Assembly (NCBI RefSeq): GCF_900089585.1
Contig: NZ_FLRH01000003.1
Location: 2,432,501 to 2,496,500, forward strand
From: Micromonospora sediminicola
Lineage (GTDB): Bacteria > Actinomycetota > Actinomycetes > Mycobacteriales > Micromonosporaceae
Direction: 5' to 3'
DNA: 64,000 nucleotides
In this document: positions 53,831 to 63,629 of the stretch, in pieces
Numbering within the stretch: the stretch's first letter is position 1
Layout: the number at the start of each line of letters is the position of its first letter
Made by a program: the position numbers and the translations under genes
Notes under the pieces: model-generated
The model's input: the letters and a program-made list of their open reading frames with translations, nothing else
The model's database searches: none
Told to the model about the DNA's origin: nothing

Positions 53831-53880
53831 CCGAGCCGAGCCGAGCCGAGCCGAGCCGAGCCGAGCCGAGCCGAGCCGAG
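53831..53880. repeat. Pentanucleotide microsatellite (CCGAG)10
   Basis: Ten uninterrupted CCGAG units begin on the base after the family-A palindrome. It reads Pro-Ser-Arg-Ala-Glu type repeats in any frame and is not within a real gene. Confidence 0.9.
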
Positions 53881-54066
53881 CGACATTGGCGAGCCGGGCG
53901 CGAGCAGGGCGGACACGGCGGGAAATCCGGTGGCGGGGTGGGGGAGCGGGTTGCACGATGAGCGGGTGATCGAGGCGTACCCGAAGCAGGCTCCTGTCCG
54001 TGCGGCCACCGCCGCGCGCCGACAGCGTGCCGTGCCGCCGGCCGCCGCGATCCCTCACCCGCCGTC

Positions 54067-54693
54067 GTGACCGGGGCGTTCCTCGCCGGGCTGGTCGCCG
54101 GCTACGGCGTCGCCATCCCGGTCGGCGCGATCGCGATCCTGATTCTCGGGCTGAGCGCCCGCGCCGGTTTCCGGGTCGGGGCGGCCGCGGCGCTGGCCGT
54201 GGCCACCGCCGACGGGCTCTACGCCGCGGCCGCCGCGCTCGGCGGCGCCGGGCTGGCCGGGTTCCTGGCCCCGGTCGCCGGACCGTTGCGGGTGGTCGCG
54301 GCGCTGGTGCTGCTCGCCATCGCCGCGCACGGCCTGTGGCGGGCCTGGTCCGCGCGGCGGGAGGTGGCGAGGGCCCCGGCCGGGCGCGGGCTGCACACCC
54401 CGGCCCGGGCGTACGCGGCGGTGCTCGGTCTGACCCTGCTCAACCCGGCGACGGTGCTCTACTTCGCCGCGCTGGTGCTGGGCCGCCGTGATGCCGCCGA
54501 CCCGGACCCGGCAGCCGCCGCGCTGTTCGTCACCGGGGCGTTCCTGGCCTCCGCGAGCTGGCAGCTGCTGGTCGCCGGCGGCGGTTCCGTGGTGGGGCGC
54601 GCGTTGTCCGGGCCCCGTGGTCGCCTGGTCACCGGGCTGGTCTCCAGCGCCCTGATCGCCGCCCTCGCGGTCACCACGCTGCGGCCCGGCTGA
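54067..54693 (+). CDS. LysE/RhtB-family translocator
   Basis: A 208-residue membrane protein with six predicted helices, of the LysE superfamily that exports amino acids or other small solutes. The N-terminal motif reads GVAIPVGAIAILIL (usually PGP-containing). Conserved GLTLLNPATVLYFAALV marks the fourth-fifth helix region. GTG start at 54067. It stands alone between the repeat-rich region and a lipoprotein gene. The substrate is unknown. Confidence 0.85.
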   Translation: MTGAFLAGLVAGYGVAIPVGAIAILILGLSARAGFRVGAAAALAVATADGLYAAAAALGGAGLAGFLAPVAGPLRVVAALVLLAIAAHGLWRAWSARREVARAPAGRGLHTPARAYAAVLGLTLLNPATVLYFAALVLGRRDAADPDPAAAALFVTGAFLASASWQLLVAGGGSVVGRALSGPRGRLVTGLVSSALIAALAVTTLRPG

Positions 54694-54722
54694 CTAGCCT
54701 GTGGAGGGCGAGGAGGTGTGCG

Positions 54723-55214
54723 ATGGGGGGCGCCCGAGGTCTGACCGCGGGATTCGCGCTGGTGCTCGGCCTGCTCGTGGCCTGTGACGACGGGCGCGGC
54801 CGGGGCGACGCCCGGGTCGACGACGTCGCTGTGGACTGGTCGACCCCGGTGACGACCGTGTCCGCTCCCACCGGGCACACGGTGGCGCTGCGCACCGGCC
54901 CGCCGGGCTGCTGGCGGGTCAGCGAGGTCCGGTCCGACGGCACGGAGACGGGAGCGGTCAGCGCGTGCCACGGCCTGCCGGCGACGGCGGCCTCCCGCGT
55001 GCTGGGCGTCGTCGTGGTGGTCACCGGCTGTTCGGGCGCGCCTTCCGTGGCGGTCGGGGACGCCGCTCAGTGGACGGTCGTCGAGGACGTCTCCGACGGC
55101 ATCTTCCTGGTGCCGCCCGGTCTGCTCCCGGCGGACGCGCCCGCGCTCACGTACGCCTGCCGCACCGCCACCGGGGAGGACGGGTCGCCGGTGACGGTGG
55201 ACGTCGCCGGCTGA
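54723..55214 (+). CDS. Putative lipoprotein of unknown function
   Basis: Not recognised by family. The 163-residue product has a signal peptide with lipobox LLVAC (Cys 21). The mature part has four Cys (PGCWR, SACHG, VTGCS, TYACR), suggesting disulfides in a small exported beta-rich domain. AGGAGG lies upstream of the ATG, and TAGCCT sits ~25 nt upstream as a possible -10. Likely membrane-anchored on the outer face. Confidence 0.7.
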   Translation: MGGARGLTAGFALVLGLLVACDDGRGRGDARVDDVAVDWSTPVTTVSAPTGHTVALRTGPPGCWRVSEVRSDGTETGAVSACHGLPATAASRVLGVVVVVTGCSGAPSVAVGDAAQWTVVEDVSDGIFLVPPGLLPADAPALTYACRTATGEDGSPVTVDVAG

Positions 55215-55228
55215 GTTCCACCGCTGGG

Positions 55229-55234
55229 TAGGGT
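55229..55234 (+). promoter_or_regulatory. -10 box for leaderless acVLRF1
   Basis: TAGGGT lies 7 nt before the ATG at 55242; no SD is present. Confidence 0.5.
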
Positions 55235-55241
55235 CGGTGCC

Positions 55242-55880
55242 ATGAGCAGCCGACCCGCAGCCGGAGGCGGCCGGTGGGTGGAGGTCGACCCGGCCCGCGT
55301 CGTGCGCTGGGTCGAGGGCTTCGCCGAACGGCACGGCCCGCCCACCACCACCGCCCTGGGGTACGGGCTGCTGCTCACCGCCCCGGACGGGGCCACCGCC
55401 GAGCTGCACACGCCGCCCGGCGCGCGCCCCGCGCCGGACCTGGAGGCGTTCGCCGGAGTGGCCGCCGCGCCCCGCCGGCTCGGGCTGCTGCTGGCCCGCA
55501 AGGGCGCGGTGGCGGTCGGGGTGGCCGACGGCACCGACCTGGTGGTCTCCAAGGTGGACACCCGCTACGTGCAGGGGCGCACCGCCGCGGGGGGCTGGTC
55601 CCAGCAGCGGTTCGCCCGGCGGCGGGACAACCAGGCGAAGGCGGCGTTGGGCGATGCGGCCGATCTCGCCGTACGCCTGCTGTTGCCGGCGGCCGGGACG
55701 CTCGCGGCGTTGGTCTGCGGCGGTGACCGGCGGGCGGTGGACACGGTGCTGGCCGACCGGCGGCTGGCCCCGCTCGCGGCGCTGCGGGCGGAGCGGCTGC
55801 TCGACGTGCCGGAGCCCCGGCACGCGGTGCTGGTCGCGGCCGTCTCCGCCGCCCGGGCGGTCCACATCCTGGTCCGCTGA
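55242..55880 (+). CDS. acVLRF1-type peptidyl-tRNA hydrolase (Vms1/eRF1-like)
   Basis: A 212-residue member of the actinobacterial Vms1-like release-factor family, thought to release nascent chains from split ribosomal subunits in ribosome quality control. The hallmark is RYVQGRTAAGGWSQQRFARR followed by DNQAK, where the GGWSQQ loop holds the catalytic Gln as in Vms1/ANKZF1. The rest is an eRF1 domain 2-like alpha/beta fold. The ATG has a TAGGGT box 7 nt upstream, a leaderless arrangement. It is not obviously in an operon. Confidence 0.83.
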   Translation: MSSRPAAGGGRWVEVDPARVVRWVEGFAERHGPPTTTALGYGLLLTAPDGATAELHTPPGARPAPDLEAFAGVAAAPRRLGLLLARKGAVAVGVADGTDLVVSKVDTRYVQGRTAAGGWSQQRFARRRDNQAKAALGDAADLAVRLLLPAAGTLAALVCGGDRRAVDTVLADRRLAPLAALRAERLLDVPEPRHAVLVAAVSAARAVHILVR

Positions 55881-55947
55881 ACGGGAAAGATCGCATCAAG
55901 TACGGTCAATCGACGTCACCAACGGTGCATCGAACGACAGCGATGCA

Positions 55948-56050
55948 TAGGGTCGGTGTCGTGACGTGGCGGGTCTCCGGGCGACCCGCCAGGGCAGCGT
56001 CACCTCCGCCAGTCAGGCACCGACATCGTTGGGAGACAGGAACTTCATGA
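55948..56050 (+). promoter_or_regulatory. Leaderless upstream ORF coupled to the RCC1 gene
   Basis: TAGGGT (55948-55953), then 7 nt, then GTG at 55961 opens a 29-codon ORF (begins [12 protein letters not shown], ends WETGTS). It stops with TGA at 56048-56050, overlapping the RCC1 ATG by 3 nt (ATGA). Translation of the leader would end on the RCC1 start codon. A coupling role is inferred. Confidence 0.5.
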
Positions 56051-57234
56051 GCGGATATCGAAACGCCCGGTGGCGCCGCCGTGCGACACAGCTTCTCGCC
56101 GCCGTGGCGGCGATGTGCGCCGCGGGCGTCATGTCCACGGCGGGCCCGGCGGCCGCCGGTGCCGGCACCGCCGCGTCGGCCGCGCCGACGGTCACCGCCG
56201 TCACCGCGGGCGGCGCCCACACGTGCGCGATCAGCGCCGACGAGGGCCTGTGGTGCTGGGGCTCGAACTACGCCGGCCAGCTCGGTGACGGGACCACCAC
56301 GAACCGGAGCGCACCGGCGCGGGTCGACACCGCCGCCTGGGCCGCCGTCGACGGTGGCTCCGGCCACACCTGCGGGATCCGGACCGACGGCACGCTGTGG
56401 TGCTGGGGCTCGAACTTCCGGGGCCAGCTCGGTGACGGGACCACCACCAGCCGGAGCGCGCCGGTGCGGGTCGGCACCGCCACCACCTGGGCCCGGGTCA
56501 GCGCCGGCCCGCAGCACACCTGCGCCGTGCGGACCGACGGCACGCTCTGGTGCTGGGGCTTCAACCGGACCTCGCAGCTGGGCGTCGGCACCTCGCCGTG
56601 GGTCGCGAACACCCCGCTCCAGGTCGGCACCGCGACCACCTGGGCGAGCGTCTCGACCGGCTTCGGGCACACCTGTGGCGTCCGCACCGACGGCACGCTG
56701 TGGTGCTGGGGTCTCAGCTCGGACGGTCAGCTCGGCCTCGGCTTCCTGGGCTCCCAGACGACGCCCGCGCAGGTCGGCACCGCGACCACCTGGACCGGCG
56801 TCACCGCCGGGTACGCACACACCTGCGGCATCCGGTCCGGCGCGCTGTGGTGCTGGGGTGAGAACGGGTACGGGCAGCTGGGCGTGAGCGGCACCTTCCA
56901 GACCGCGCCGGTGCAGGTCGGCACGACCACCACCTGGAGCACGGTCGCGGCGAGCGGCGACGCGACGTGCGCGTCCCGCCTGGACGGCAGCCTGTGGTGC
57001 TGGGGCAAGAACACGACCGGCCAGGTGGGCGACGGCACCACCACCCACCGGTCCGCGCCGACCCGCGTCGGTGACGCCACCACCTGGACCGGCGGCCTCG
57101 CGGTGGCCGACCACGCGTGCGGGATCCGTACCGACGGCGGCCTGTGGTGCTGGGGCGACAACAGCGGCGGGCAGTTGGGCGACGGGACCACCGTCGAGCG
57201 GTCCACCCCGGCGCAGGTGACAGTGCCGGCCTGA
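56047..57234 (+). CDS. Secreted RCC1-like beta-propeller protein, seven repeats
   Basis: A 395-residue exported protein. The signal peptide ([20 protein letters not shown]...) ends near PAAAGA. Seven ~50-residue RCC1-type repeats follow, each with HTC..I near its start and LWCWG near its end, so every blade contains a Cys pair. Repeats 1-3 are nearly identical (LGDGTTT.RSAP). AGGAA lies before the ATG. The ligand is unknown; extracellular RCC1 proteins in actinobacteria are mostly uncharacterised. The start codon overlaps a 29-codon leader ORF. Confidence 0.85.
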   Translation: MSGYRNARWRRRATQLLAAVAAMCAAGVMSTAGPAAAGAGTAASAAPTVTAVTAGGAHTCAISADEGLWCWGSNYAGQLGDGTTTNRSAPARVDTAAWAAVDGGSGHTCGIRTDGTLWCWGSNFRGQLGDGTTTSRSAPVRVGTATTWARVSAGPQHTCAVRTDGTLWCWGFNRTSQLGVGTSPWVANTPLQVGTATTWASVSTGFGHTCGVRTDGTLWCWGLSSDGQLGLGFLGSQTTPAQVGTATTWTGVTAGYAHTCGIRSGALWCWGENGYGQLGVSGTFQTAPVQVGTTTTWSTVAASGDATCASRLDGSLWCWGKNTTGQVGDGTTTHRSAPTRVGDATTWTGGLAVADHACGIRTDGGLWCWGDNSGGQLGDGTTVERSTPAQVTVPA

Positions 57235-57251
57235 CCGGTCGGGGCACGAGT

Positions 57252-57303
57252 CGGGCCGCCGGCCCGCCCGCTGTCGAGGTCAGCGGTGCGGGCCGGCGGC
57301 CCG
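57252..57303. terminator. Bidirectional long hairpin terminator
   Basis: Outer arms CGGGCCGCCGGCCCGC (perfect 16 bp) and inner CCGCTG/CAGCGG close on a 7-nt loop, with one unpaired T. It lies between the convergent RCC1 and metallopeptidase genes. Confidence 0.8.
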
Positions 57304-57330
57304 GGCGTGGAGCCGGTCAGGCGTCCGGCG

Positions 57331-58248
57331 TCACTGGCTGGAGCCGAAGGTGTCGCAGGACTTCGGGTCACCGGTGGAGAAGCCCTTGGTGAACCACTGC
57401 TTGCGCTGCTCGGACGAGCCGTGGGTGAACTCGTCCGGGTTCACCGGCCGGCCCGAACGCTGCTGGATCGCGTCGTCGCCGATCTTCTCGGCGGTGTCGA
57501 TCGCCTGCTGGATGTCCTGGTCGGTGATGCTCTTGAAGATCTTCTGGCCGCCCTCGTCGGCGGTGCCGGTGGCGTTCTTCGCCCAGGCGCCGGCGTAGCA
57601 GTCGGCCTGCAGCTCCAGCTTGACCGAGAGCGCGTTGGCGTTCTGCGGGTCGCGCTGCTGCTGGCGGCGCATCTGCGCCTCGGTGCCGAGCAGGTCCTGC
57701 ACGTGGTGGCCGTACTCGTGGGCCAGCACGTACGGCTGGGCGAACTCGCCCTCGGCGCCGAGCTGGTCGGCGAGCAGCCGGTAGAACGTGAGGTCGATGT
57801 AGACCAGGTCGTCGGCGGGGCAGTAGAACGGGCCCACCCCGGAGTCGGCGGCGCCGCAGCCGGTGCTGACGTTCTGGCTGAAGAAGACCGTCTTGGACGG
57901 CTGGTACTGCTCGCCGAAGACCTCCGGCATGGCGGTGCGCCAGTAGGCCTGGATCGAGTTGACGTACAGCGTGTTGCGGCAGTCGAGCTGCTTCAGCGCG
58001 TCCTCGGCCGAGCACTTCTGCTCCAGCGAGGTGTTGTCGCCCTGCTCGGAGCCGCCGCCGTTGGTGGCGGCGTTCAGGCCGAAGCCGCCGCCCACCAGGG
58101 CGACCAGTACGGCGATGATGATGCCCACGATCCCGCCCCGGCCGCCGCCGCCGGGGATCGGGATGCCCATCCCGCCGCCTCCGCCGCCGGACCCTCGCCG
58201 GTCGTCCACCTGACTGGTGTCGACCCGCGCGTTCTCATTCAGCTCCAT
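57331..58248 (-). CDS. Membrane-anchored neutral zinc metallopeptidase (YpfJ family)
   Basis: A 305-residue protein with a Gly-rich cytosolic N-terminus (residues ~18-40), one membrane helix (GIVGIIIAVLVALVGGG) and an outside catalytic domain. The zinc motif is VLAHEYGHHVQDLLG (HExxH) with a downstream Glu in ELQADCYAG, the YpfJ/DUF zinc-peptidase pattern. Cys pairs (TGCGAAD, FYCPADD) may form disulfides. The ATG at 58248 begins MELNENARVD. Divergent from the ABC-F gene. The substrate is unknown. Confidence 0.9.
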   Translation of the reverse strand: MELNENARVDTSQVDDRRGSGGGGGGMGIPIPGGGGRGGIVGIIIAVLVALVGGGFGLNAATNGGGSEQGDNTSLEQKCSAEDALKQLDCRNTLYVNSIQAYWRTAMPEVFGEQYQPSKTVFFSQNVSTGCGAADSGVGPFYCPADDLVYIDLTFYRLLADQLGAEGEFAQPYVLAHEYGHHVQDLLGTEAQMRRQQQRDPQNANALSVKLELQADCYAGAWAKNATGTADEGGQKIFKSITDQDIQQAIDTAEKIGDDAIQQRSGRPVNPDEFTHGSSEQRKQWFTKGFSTGDPKSCDTFGSSQ

Positions 58249-58495
58249 GTTGACCCCGATCACCGATGTGTCCGTGTGTGGTGGTTGCGGTACCGGACCG
58301 GGTCCGGACGGCGGATTCGGTACCCGATGATCTTGCGCGGTAATCCGACGGGGTGGACGCTGGCCGCCCGGTACACTTGGCCCCGTGCTGCGCTGCGAAG
58401 GCTGAACGGCCCCGCGCCGACGGGAAATCACCACCCGCCGGCGCTTTCGCGTGCCCTGAGTCAGCCCTTCCGGACCCGAGAGCGAGTACTCCGAA

Positions 58496-60103
<1,608 letters not shown>

Positions 60104-60292
60104 GCCTTCACCCGTCCGTTCCGTGTCAGGGTCGGTACGGATCAGCCGGTCGGAAGGATCACTCTATCGGGAAGCTGACATTGCGTAGCGTGTCGGTTGG
60201 CGAATAGTTGATATCTGGCGCATGATCGTCCGAGGCGGTCTAATAGGTGGGACCGTATCCGAACCGCACAGTCTGGGACGTGAGGAATCAGC

Positions 60293-60520
60293 ATGGCAGC
60301 CACCGGCACAGCCACCAGCACTGAGAAGGGTCGCCGGATCGTCGGGGCCGAGCGTCAGACGCTCGCCAAAGACCTGGTAAAGCGGTACACCGGCGGAGAG
60401 AGCATCCGTGCTCTGGCGGCCTCGACCGGCCGTTCCTACGGGTTCATCCACCGGGTGCTCACCGAGTCCGGGGTGCAGCTGCGGCAGCGCGGCGGCGCCC
60501 GGCGCCGCAAGAAGGCGTGA
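60293..60520 (+). CDS. Small helix-turn-helix DNA-binding protein
   Basis: A 75-residue protein with one HTH. ERQTLAKDLVKRYTGGESIRALA leads into the recognition helix ASTGRSYGFIHRVLTESG, then a basic tail LRQRGGARRRKKA. Close homologues are widespread in actinobacteria (recalled) and lack a firm function; the fold resembles Hin/resolvase-type HTH modules. GAGGA is 7 nt before the ATG. An AT-rich 189-nt upstream region holds the likely promoter. A GTG-starting enoyl-CoA hydratase homologue follows 46 nt later. Confidence 0.85.
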   Translation: MAATGTATSTEKGRRIVGAERQTLAKDLVKRYTGGESIRALAASTGRSYGFIHRVLTESGVQLRQRGGARRRKKA

Positions 60521-60566
60521 CCCGCCCCCCAGCGTCGTCCATCAGCGCCGCGCTCCGGGTGGTCCG

Positions 60567-61334
60567 GTGACCGCCGAGACGACCGGAGTGCGACTCGACT
60601 GCGACGGGCCGGTCGCGACGGTGACGTTGTGCCGGCCCGACGTTCTCAACGCCCAGACCCCGGCGATGTGGCGCGCGATGAGCGACTTCTCCCGGGACCT
60701 GCCCGGCGACGTCCGCGTCGTCGTCGTACGCGGGGAGGGTCGGGCGTTCTCCGCGGGCCTGGACCTGGCGGTCGCCGGCGCCACCGGGCCCGGTTCCTTC
60801 GCCGAGCTGGCCACGCTGTCCGAGGCGGAGTGCGCCGACCGGATCGCCGACTACCAGGGCGGCTTCACCTGGCTGCACCGGCCGGACGTCATCTCGATCG
60901 CCGCCGTGCAGGGCCACGCCATCGGCGCGGGCTTCCAGCTCGCCCTCGCCTGCGACCTGCGCGTGCTCGCCGCCGACGCCAAGCTGTCCATGGCCGAGGT
61001 GACCCTCGGTCTGGTCCCCGACCTGGCCGGCACCCGCCGCCTGGTCGAGCTGGTCGGCTATTCCCGGGCGCTGGAGATCTGCGCCACCGGCCGCCGGATG
61101 GACGCCGCCGAGGCGGACCGGATCGGCCTGGCCACCCTGGTGGTGCCCAACGACGAGCTGGACGCCGCCGTCCGCGACCTGTCGGCCGGGCTGCTGGCCA
61201 ACAACCGGGACGCGATCGTGGAGATCAAGGCGTTGCTCGCCGGCGCGGTCGGACGCTCGCACGCCGAGCAGCAGCGAGCCGAGCGGGAGGCGCAGACGCG
61301 GCGGATCCGGGACCTGGCCGGGCGGGGCGAATAG
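60567..61334 (+). CDS. Enoyl-CoA hydratase/isomerase family protein
   Basis: A 255-residue crotonase-fold enzyme for fatty-acid or acyl-CoA metabolism. The oxyanion region is EGRAFSAGLDLA, and the second is AAVQGHAIGAGFQLALACDLR. The hydratase catalytic Glu would be expected around SMAEVTLGLVPD, where Glu is present; the second position is Asp/Leu-Ala, so the exact reaction is uncertain. GTG at 60567 begins TAETTGVRL. It follows the small HTH gene and precedes an ABC exporter. Confidence 0.9.
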   Translation: MTAETTGVRLDCDGPVATVTLCRPDVLNAQTPAMWRAMSDFSRDLPGDVRVVVVRGEGRAFSAGLDLAVAGATGPGSFAELATLSEAECADRIADYQGGFTWLHRPDVISIAAVQGHAIGAGFQLALACDLRVLAADAKLSMAEVTLGLVPDLAGTRRLVELVGYSRALEICATGRRMDAAEADRIGLATLVVPNDELDAAVRDLSAGLLANNRDAIVEIKALLAGAVGRSHAEQQRAEREAQTRRIRDLAGRGE

Positions 61335-61436
61335 TAAGGACCGTTCGGGAAGATCCGGGTTACTCGCGAGGTTGTCACAGGCGTCGGGAGAATTGAACCC
61401 GACGGTTCATGCTGCCCGACGACCCGGAGGTGACGG

Positions 61437-63431
61437 ATGTCCAACCACATGGCCGGCGGCGGCATGGGCGGCTGGAGCATGCTCCGGTCGCTGCGCAACC
61501 GCGACGAGGTCTCCGCCCACCAGCTCAAGCGCGGCACCGCCCGGCGGATCGTCGCCTTCGCCGGGCCCTACCGGCGCGACATCGTCGTCTTCCTGCTCAC
61601 CGTGATCGTGGCCGCCGTGATCGGCGTGGCCACCCCGCTGCTCGCCGGTGACGTCATCGACGCGATCGCCGGCGGCGGCCCGGCCGCCCAGTCCACCGTC
61701 GTCCGGCTCGCTCTGATCATCGCGGTGCTGGCCGTGGCCGACGCGCTCTTCTCCCTGGCCCAGCGGTGGTATTCCGCCCGCATCGGCGAGGGCATCATCC
61801 TCGACCTGCGCACCCGGGTCTACGACCACGTCCAACGGATGCCGTTGCAGTTCTTCACCCGCACCCAGACCGGGGCGCTGGTCAGTCGGCTCAACAACGA
61901 CGTGCTCGGCGCCCAGCGGGCGTTCACCTCGACGCTGTCCGGGGTGGTCAGCAACGTCATCCAGCTCGTGCTCACGGCCGGGGCGATGCTCGTGCTGTCC
62001 TGGCAGATCACCGTGCTGGCGCTGGTGCTGCTGCCGATCTTCATCATTCCGGCCCGCCGGGTCGGCCGGCGGCTCGCCGAGATCACCCGCGAGTCCTACA
62101 ACCTCGACGCCAAGATGAACGCCACCATGACCGAGCGGTTCGGCGTCGCGGGGGCCCTGCTGGTCAAGCTGTTCGGCGCGCCCGAGGTGGAGGCCGACCG
62201 GTTCGCCCGCCGGGCCGAACGGGTCCGTGACATCGGCATCCAGTCCGCGATGTACTCGCGCACGTTCTTCGTGGCGATGCTGCTGGTGGCCTCGCTGGCC
62301 CAGGCGCTGACCTACGGTGTGGGCGGCTGGCTCGCGGTCGCCGGCGCGGTCAGCGCGGGCACCGTCGTCAAGCTGGCCCTGCTGCTCACCCGTCTCTACG
62401 GTCCGCTCACCGCGTTGTCCAACGTCCGGGTCGACGTGATGAGCGCGTTGGTCTCCTTCGACCGCGTGTTCGAGGTGCTCGACCTGCGCCCGGGCATCGC
62501 GGAGAAGCCGGACGCGGTGCCGGTCCCGCCCCGCAACGGGCGGGTCGAGTTCCGCGACGTGCGCTTCCGCTACCCGACCGCCGCCGAGGTGTCACTGGCC
62601 TCGCTGGAGGAGGTCACCACGCTCGACCGCACGGTCAACGAGCCGGTGCTCAAGGGCGTCTCGTTCGCCGTCGAACCCGGTCAGATGGTGGCCCTGGTCG
62701 GCCCGTCCGGCGCCGGCAAGTCGACGCTGTCCATGCTGATCTCCAGGATCTACGACGTCACCGACGGCCAGGTGCTGGTCGGCGGCGTCGACGTGCGCGA
62801 CGCGACGCTCGCCTCGCTGCGCGACGAGATCGGTGTGGTGACGCAGGATTCGCACCTGTTCCACGAGACGATCCGGGAGAACCTGCGCTACGCCAAGCCC
62901 GACGCCACCGACGACGAGATCTGGGCGGCCCTCGCCGGCGCGCAGGTCGCCGACCTGGTGCGGGCGCTGCCCGACGGGCTCGACACCACCGTCGGCGAGC
63001 GGGGCTACCGCTTCTCCGGCGGCGAGAAGCAGCGCATCGCGATCGCCCGCCTGCTGCTGAAGGCCCCGTCGATCGTGATCCTCGACGAGGCCACCGCACA
63101 CCTCGACTCGGAGAGCGAGGCGGCGGTGCAGCGGGCCCTGTCGGTGGCGCTGACCGGGCGCACCGCGCTGGTGATCGCGCACCGGCTCTCCACCGTGCGC
63201 GACGCCGACCAGATCCTGGTGCTCGACGAGGGGCGCATCGTCGAGCGCGGCCGGCACGACGAGCTGGTGGCGGTCGGCGGTCTCTACGCCGAGCTCTACC
63301 GCACCCAGTTCGCGGTCGCCGACTCGCCGGCGCCCTACGCCGAGCCGGAGCAGCCCGAGCCGGTGGTGACCACGGTGCCGATGGGCACCTACGTCGCCCA
63401 GGAGAGCATGCCGCCCGCCACCGCGAACTAG
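61437..63431 (+). CDS. ABC transporter, fused permease-ATPase (type I exporter)
   Basis: A 664-residue half-transporter, functioning as a dimer. Six membrane helices fill residues ~45-330 (for example DIVVFLLTVIVAAVIGVATP). The ATPase has Walker A GPSGAGKSTLSM, signature FSGGEKQRIAIARLL, Walker B SIVILDEATAHLDSES and H-loop VIAHRLSTV. A Pro/Glu-rich tail of ~45 residues follows. The ATG at 61437 lies 102 nt after the enoyl-CoA hydratase gene. It resembles lipid or drug exporters; the substrate is unknown. Confidence 0.94.
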   Translation: MSNHMAGGGMGGWSMLRSLRNRDEVSAHQLKRGTARRIVAFAGPYRRDIVVFLLTVIVAAVIGVATPLLAGDVIDAIAGGGPAAQSTVVRLALIIAVLAVADALFSLAQRWYSARIGEGIILDLRTRVYDHVQRMPLQFFTRTQTGALVSRLNNDVLGAQRAFTSTLSGVVSNVIQLVLTAGAMLVLSWQITVLALVLLPIFIIPARRVGRRLAEITRESYNLDAKMNATMTERFGVAGALLVKLFGAPEVEADRFARRAERVRDIGIQSAMYSRTFFVAMLLVASLAQALTYGVGGWLAVAGAVSAGTVVKLALLLTRLYGPLTALSNVRVDVMSALVSFDRVFEVLDLRPGIAEKPDAVPVPPRNGRVEFRDVRFRYPTAAEVSLASLEEVTTLDRTVNEPVLKGVSFAVEPGQMVALVGPSGAGKSTLSMLISRIYDVTDGQVLVGGVDVRDATLASLRDEIGVVTQDSHLFHETIRENLRYAKPDATDDEIWAALAGAQVADLVRALPDGLDTTVGERGYRFSGGEKQRIAIARLLLKAPSIVILDEATAHLDSESEAAVQRALSVALTGRTALVIAHRLSTVRDADQILVLDEGRIVERGRHDELVAVGGLYAELYRTQFAVADSPAPYAEPEQPEPVVTTVPMGTYVAQESMPPATAN

Positions 63432-63532
63432 TGGCGCATCCGGCAACGTTCGCCCTGGCGACATCCTTGCCCAGACAGGGGTGAAGCCCTCTGTGGTACG
63501 TTCGCCCTCGCTGTGCGCCGCTACGCGAACTG

Positions 63533-63595
63533 AGGAGGTGAGACCGATCAACGCTGTGACAGGTCGGGCCTCCCTCCCTCGCACGGCCTAGGGAG
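63533..63595 (+). promoter_or_regulatory. Leader with SD-sequestering stem and short ORF (possible attenuator)
   Basis: AGGAGG (63533-63538) precedes an open frame ending TAG at 63589-63591, but no ATG or GTG sits at normal spacing: an ATC lies 8 nt away, and a GTG (63538) overlaps the SD. GGAGG..GACC can pair with GGTC..CCTCC (63562-63573), hiding the SD, while CTCCCT (63570-63575) can alternatively pair with AGGGAG (63590-63595). Mutually exclusive hairpins suggest attenuation of the next gene (inference). Confidence 0.4.
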
Positions 63596-63629
63596 TGCCC
63601 GCAGAAGGCATTCCGAAAGGCTGAACGCT

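Larger units (their letters stand above)
53582..54066. other. 485-nt intergenic region with repeats
   Basis: It holds the suf terminator (53601-53636), a family-A palindrome (53781-53830) and a (CCGAG)10 tract (53831-53880). A short ORF across the repeats is an artefact of the palindrome. The last ~180 nt before the LysE gene show no recognised element. Confidence 0.7.

Noticed and set aside
53831-53880. CRISPR or coding repeat in the (CCGAG)10 tract
   Set aside because: The unit is 5 bp without spacers; the overlapping short frames start inside the palindrome and have no SD or homology.
53786-54070. Small protein starting MVGNGPYKGRFLPRS
   Set aside because: The beginning is simply the translated family-A palindrome; the same peptide appears on the other strand and near 22430.
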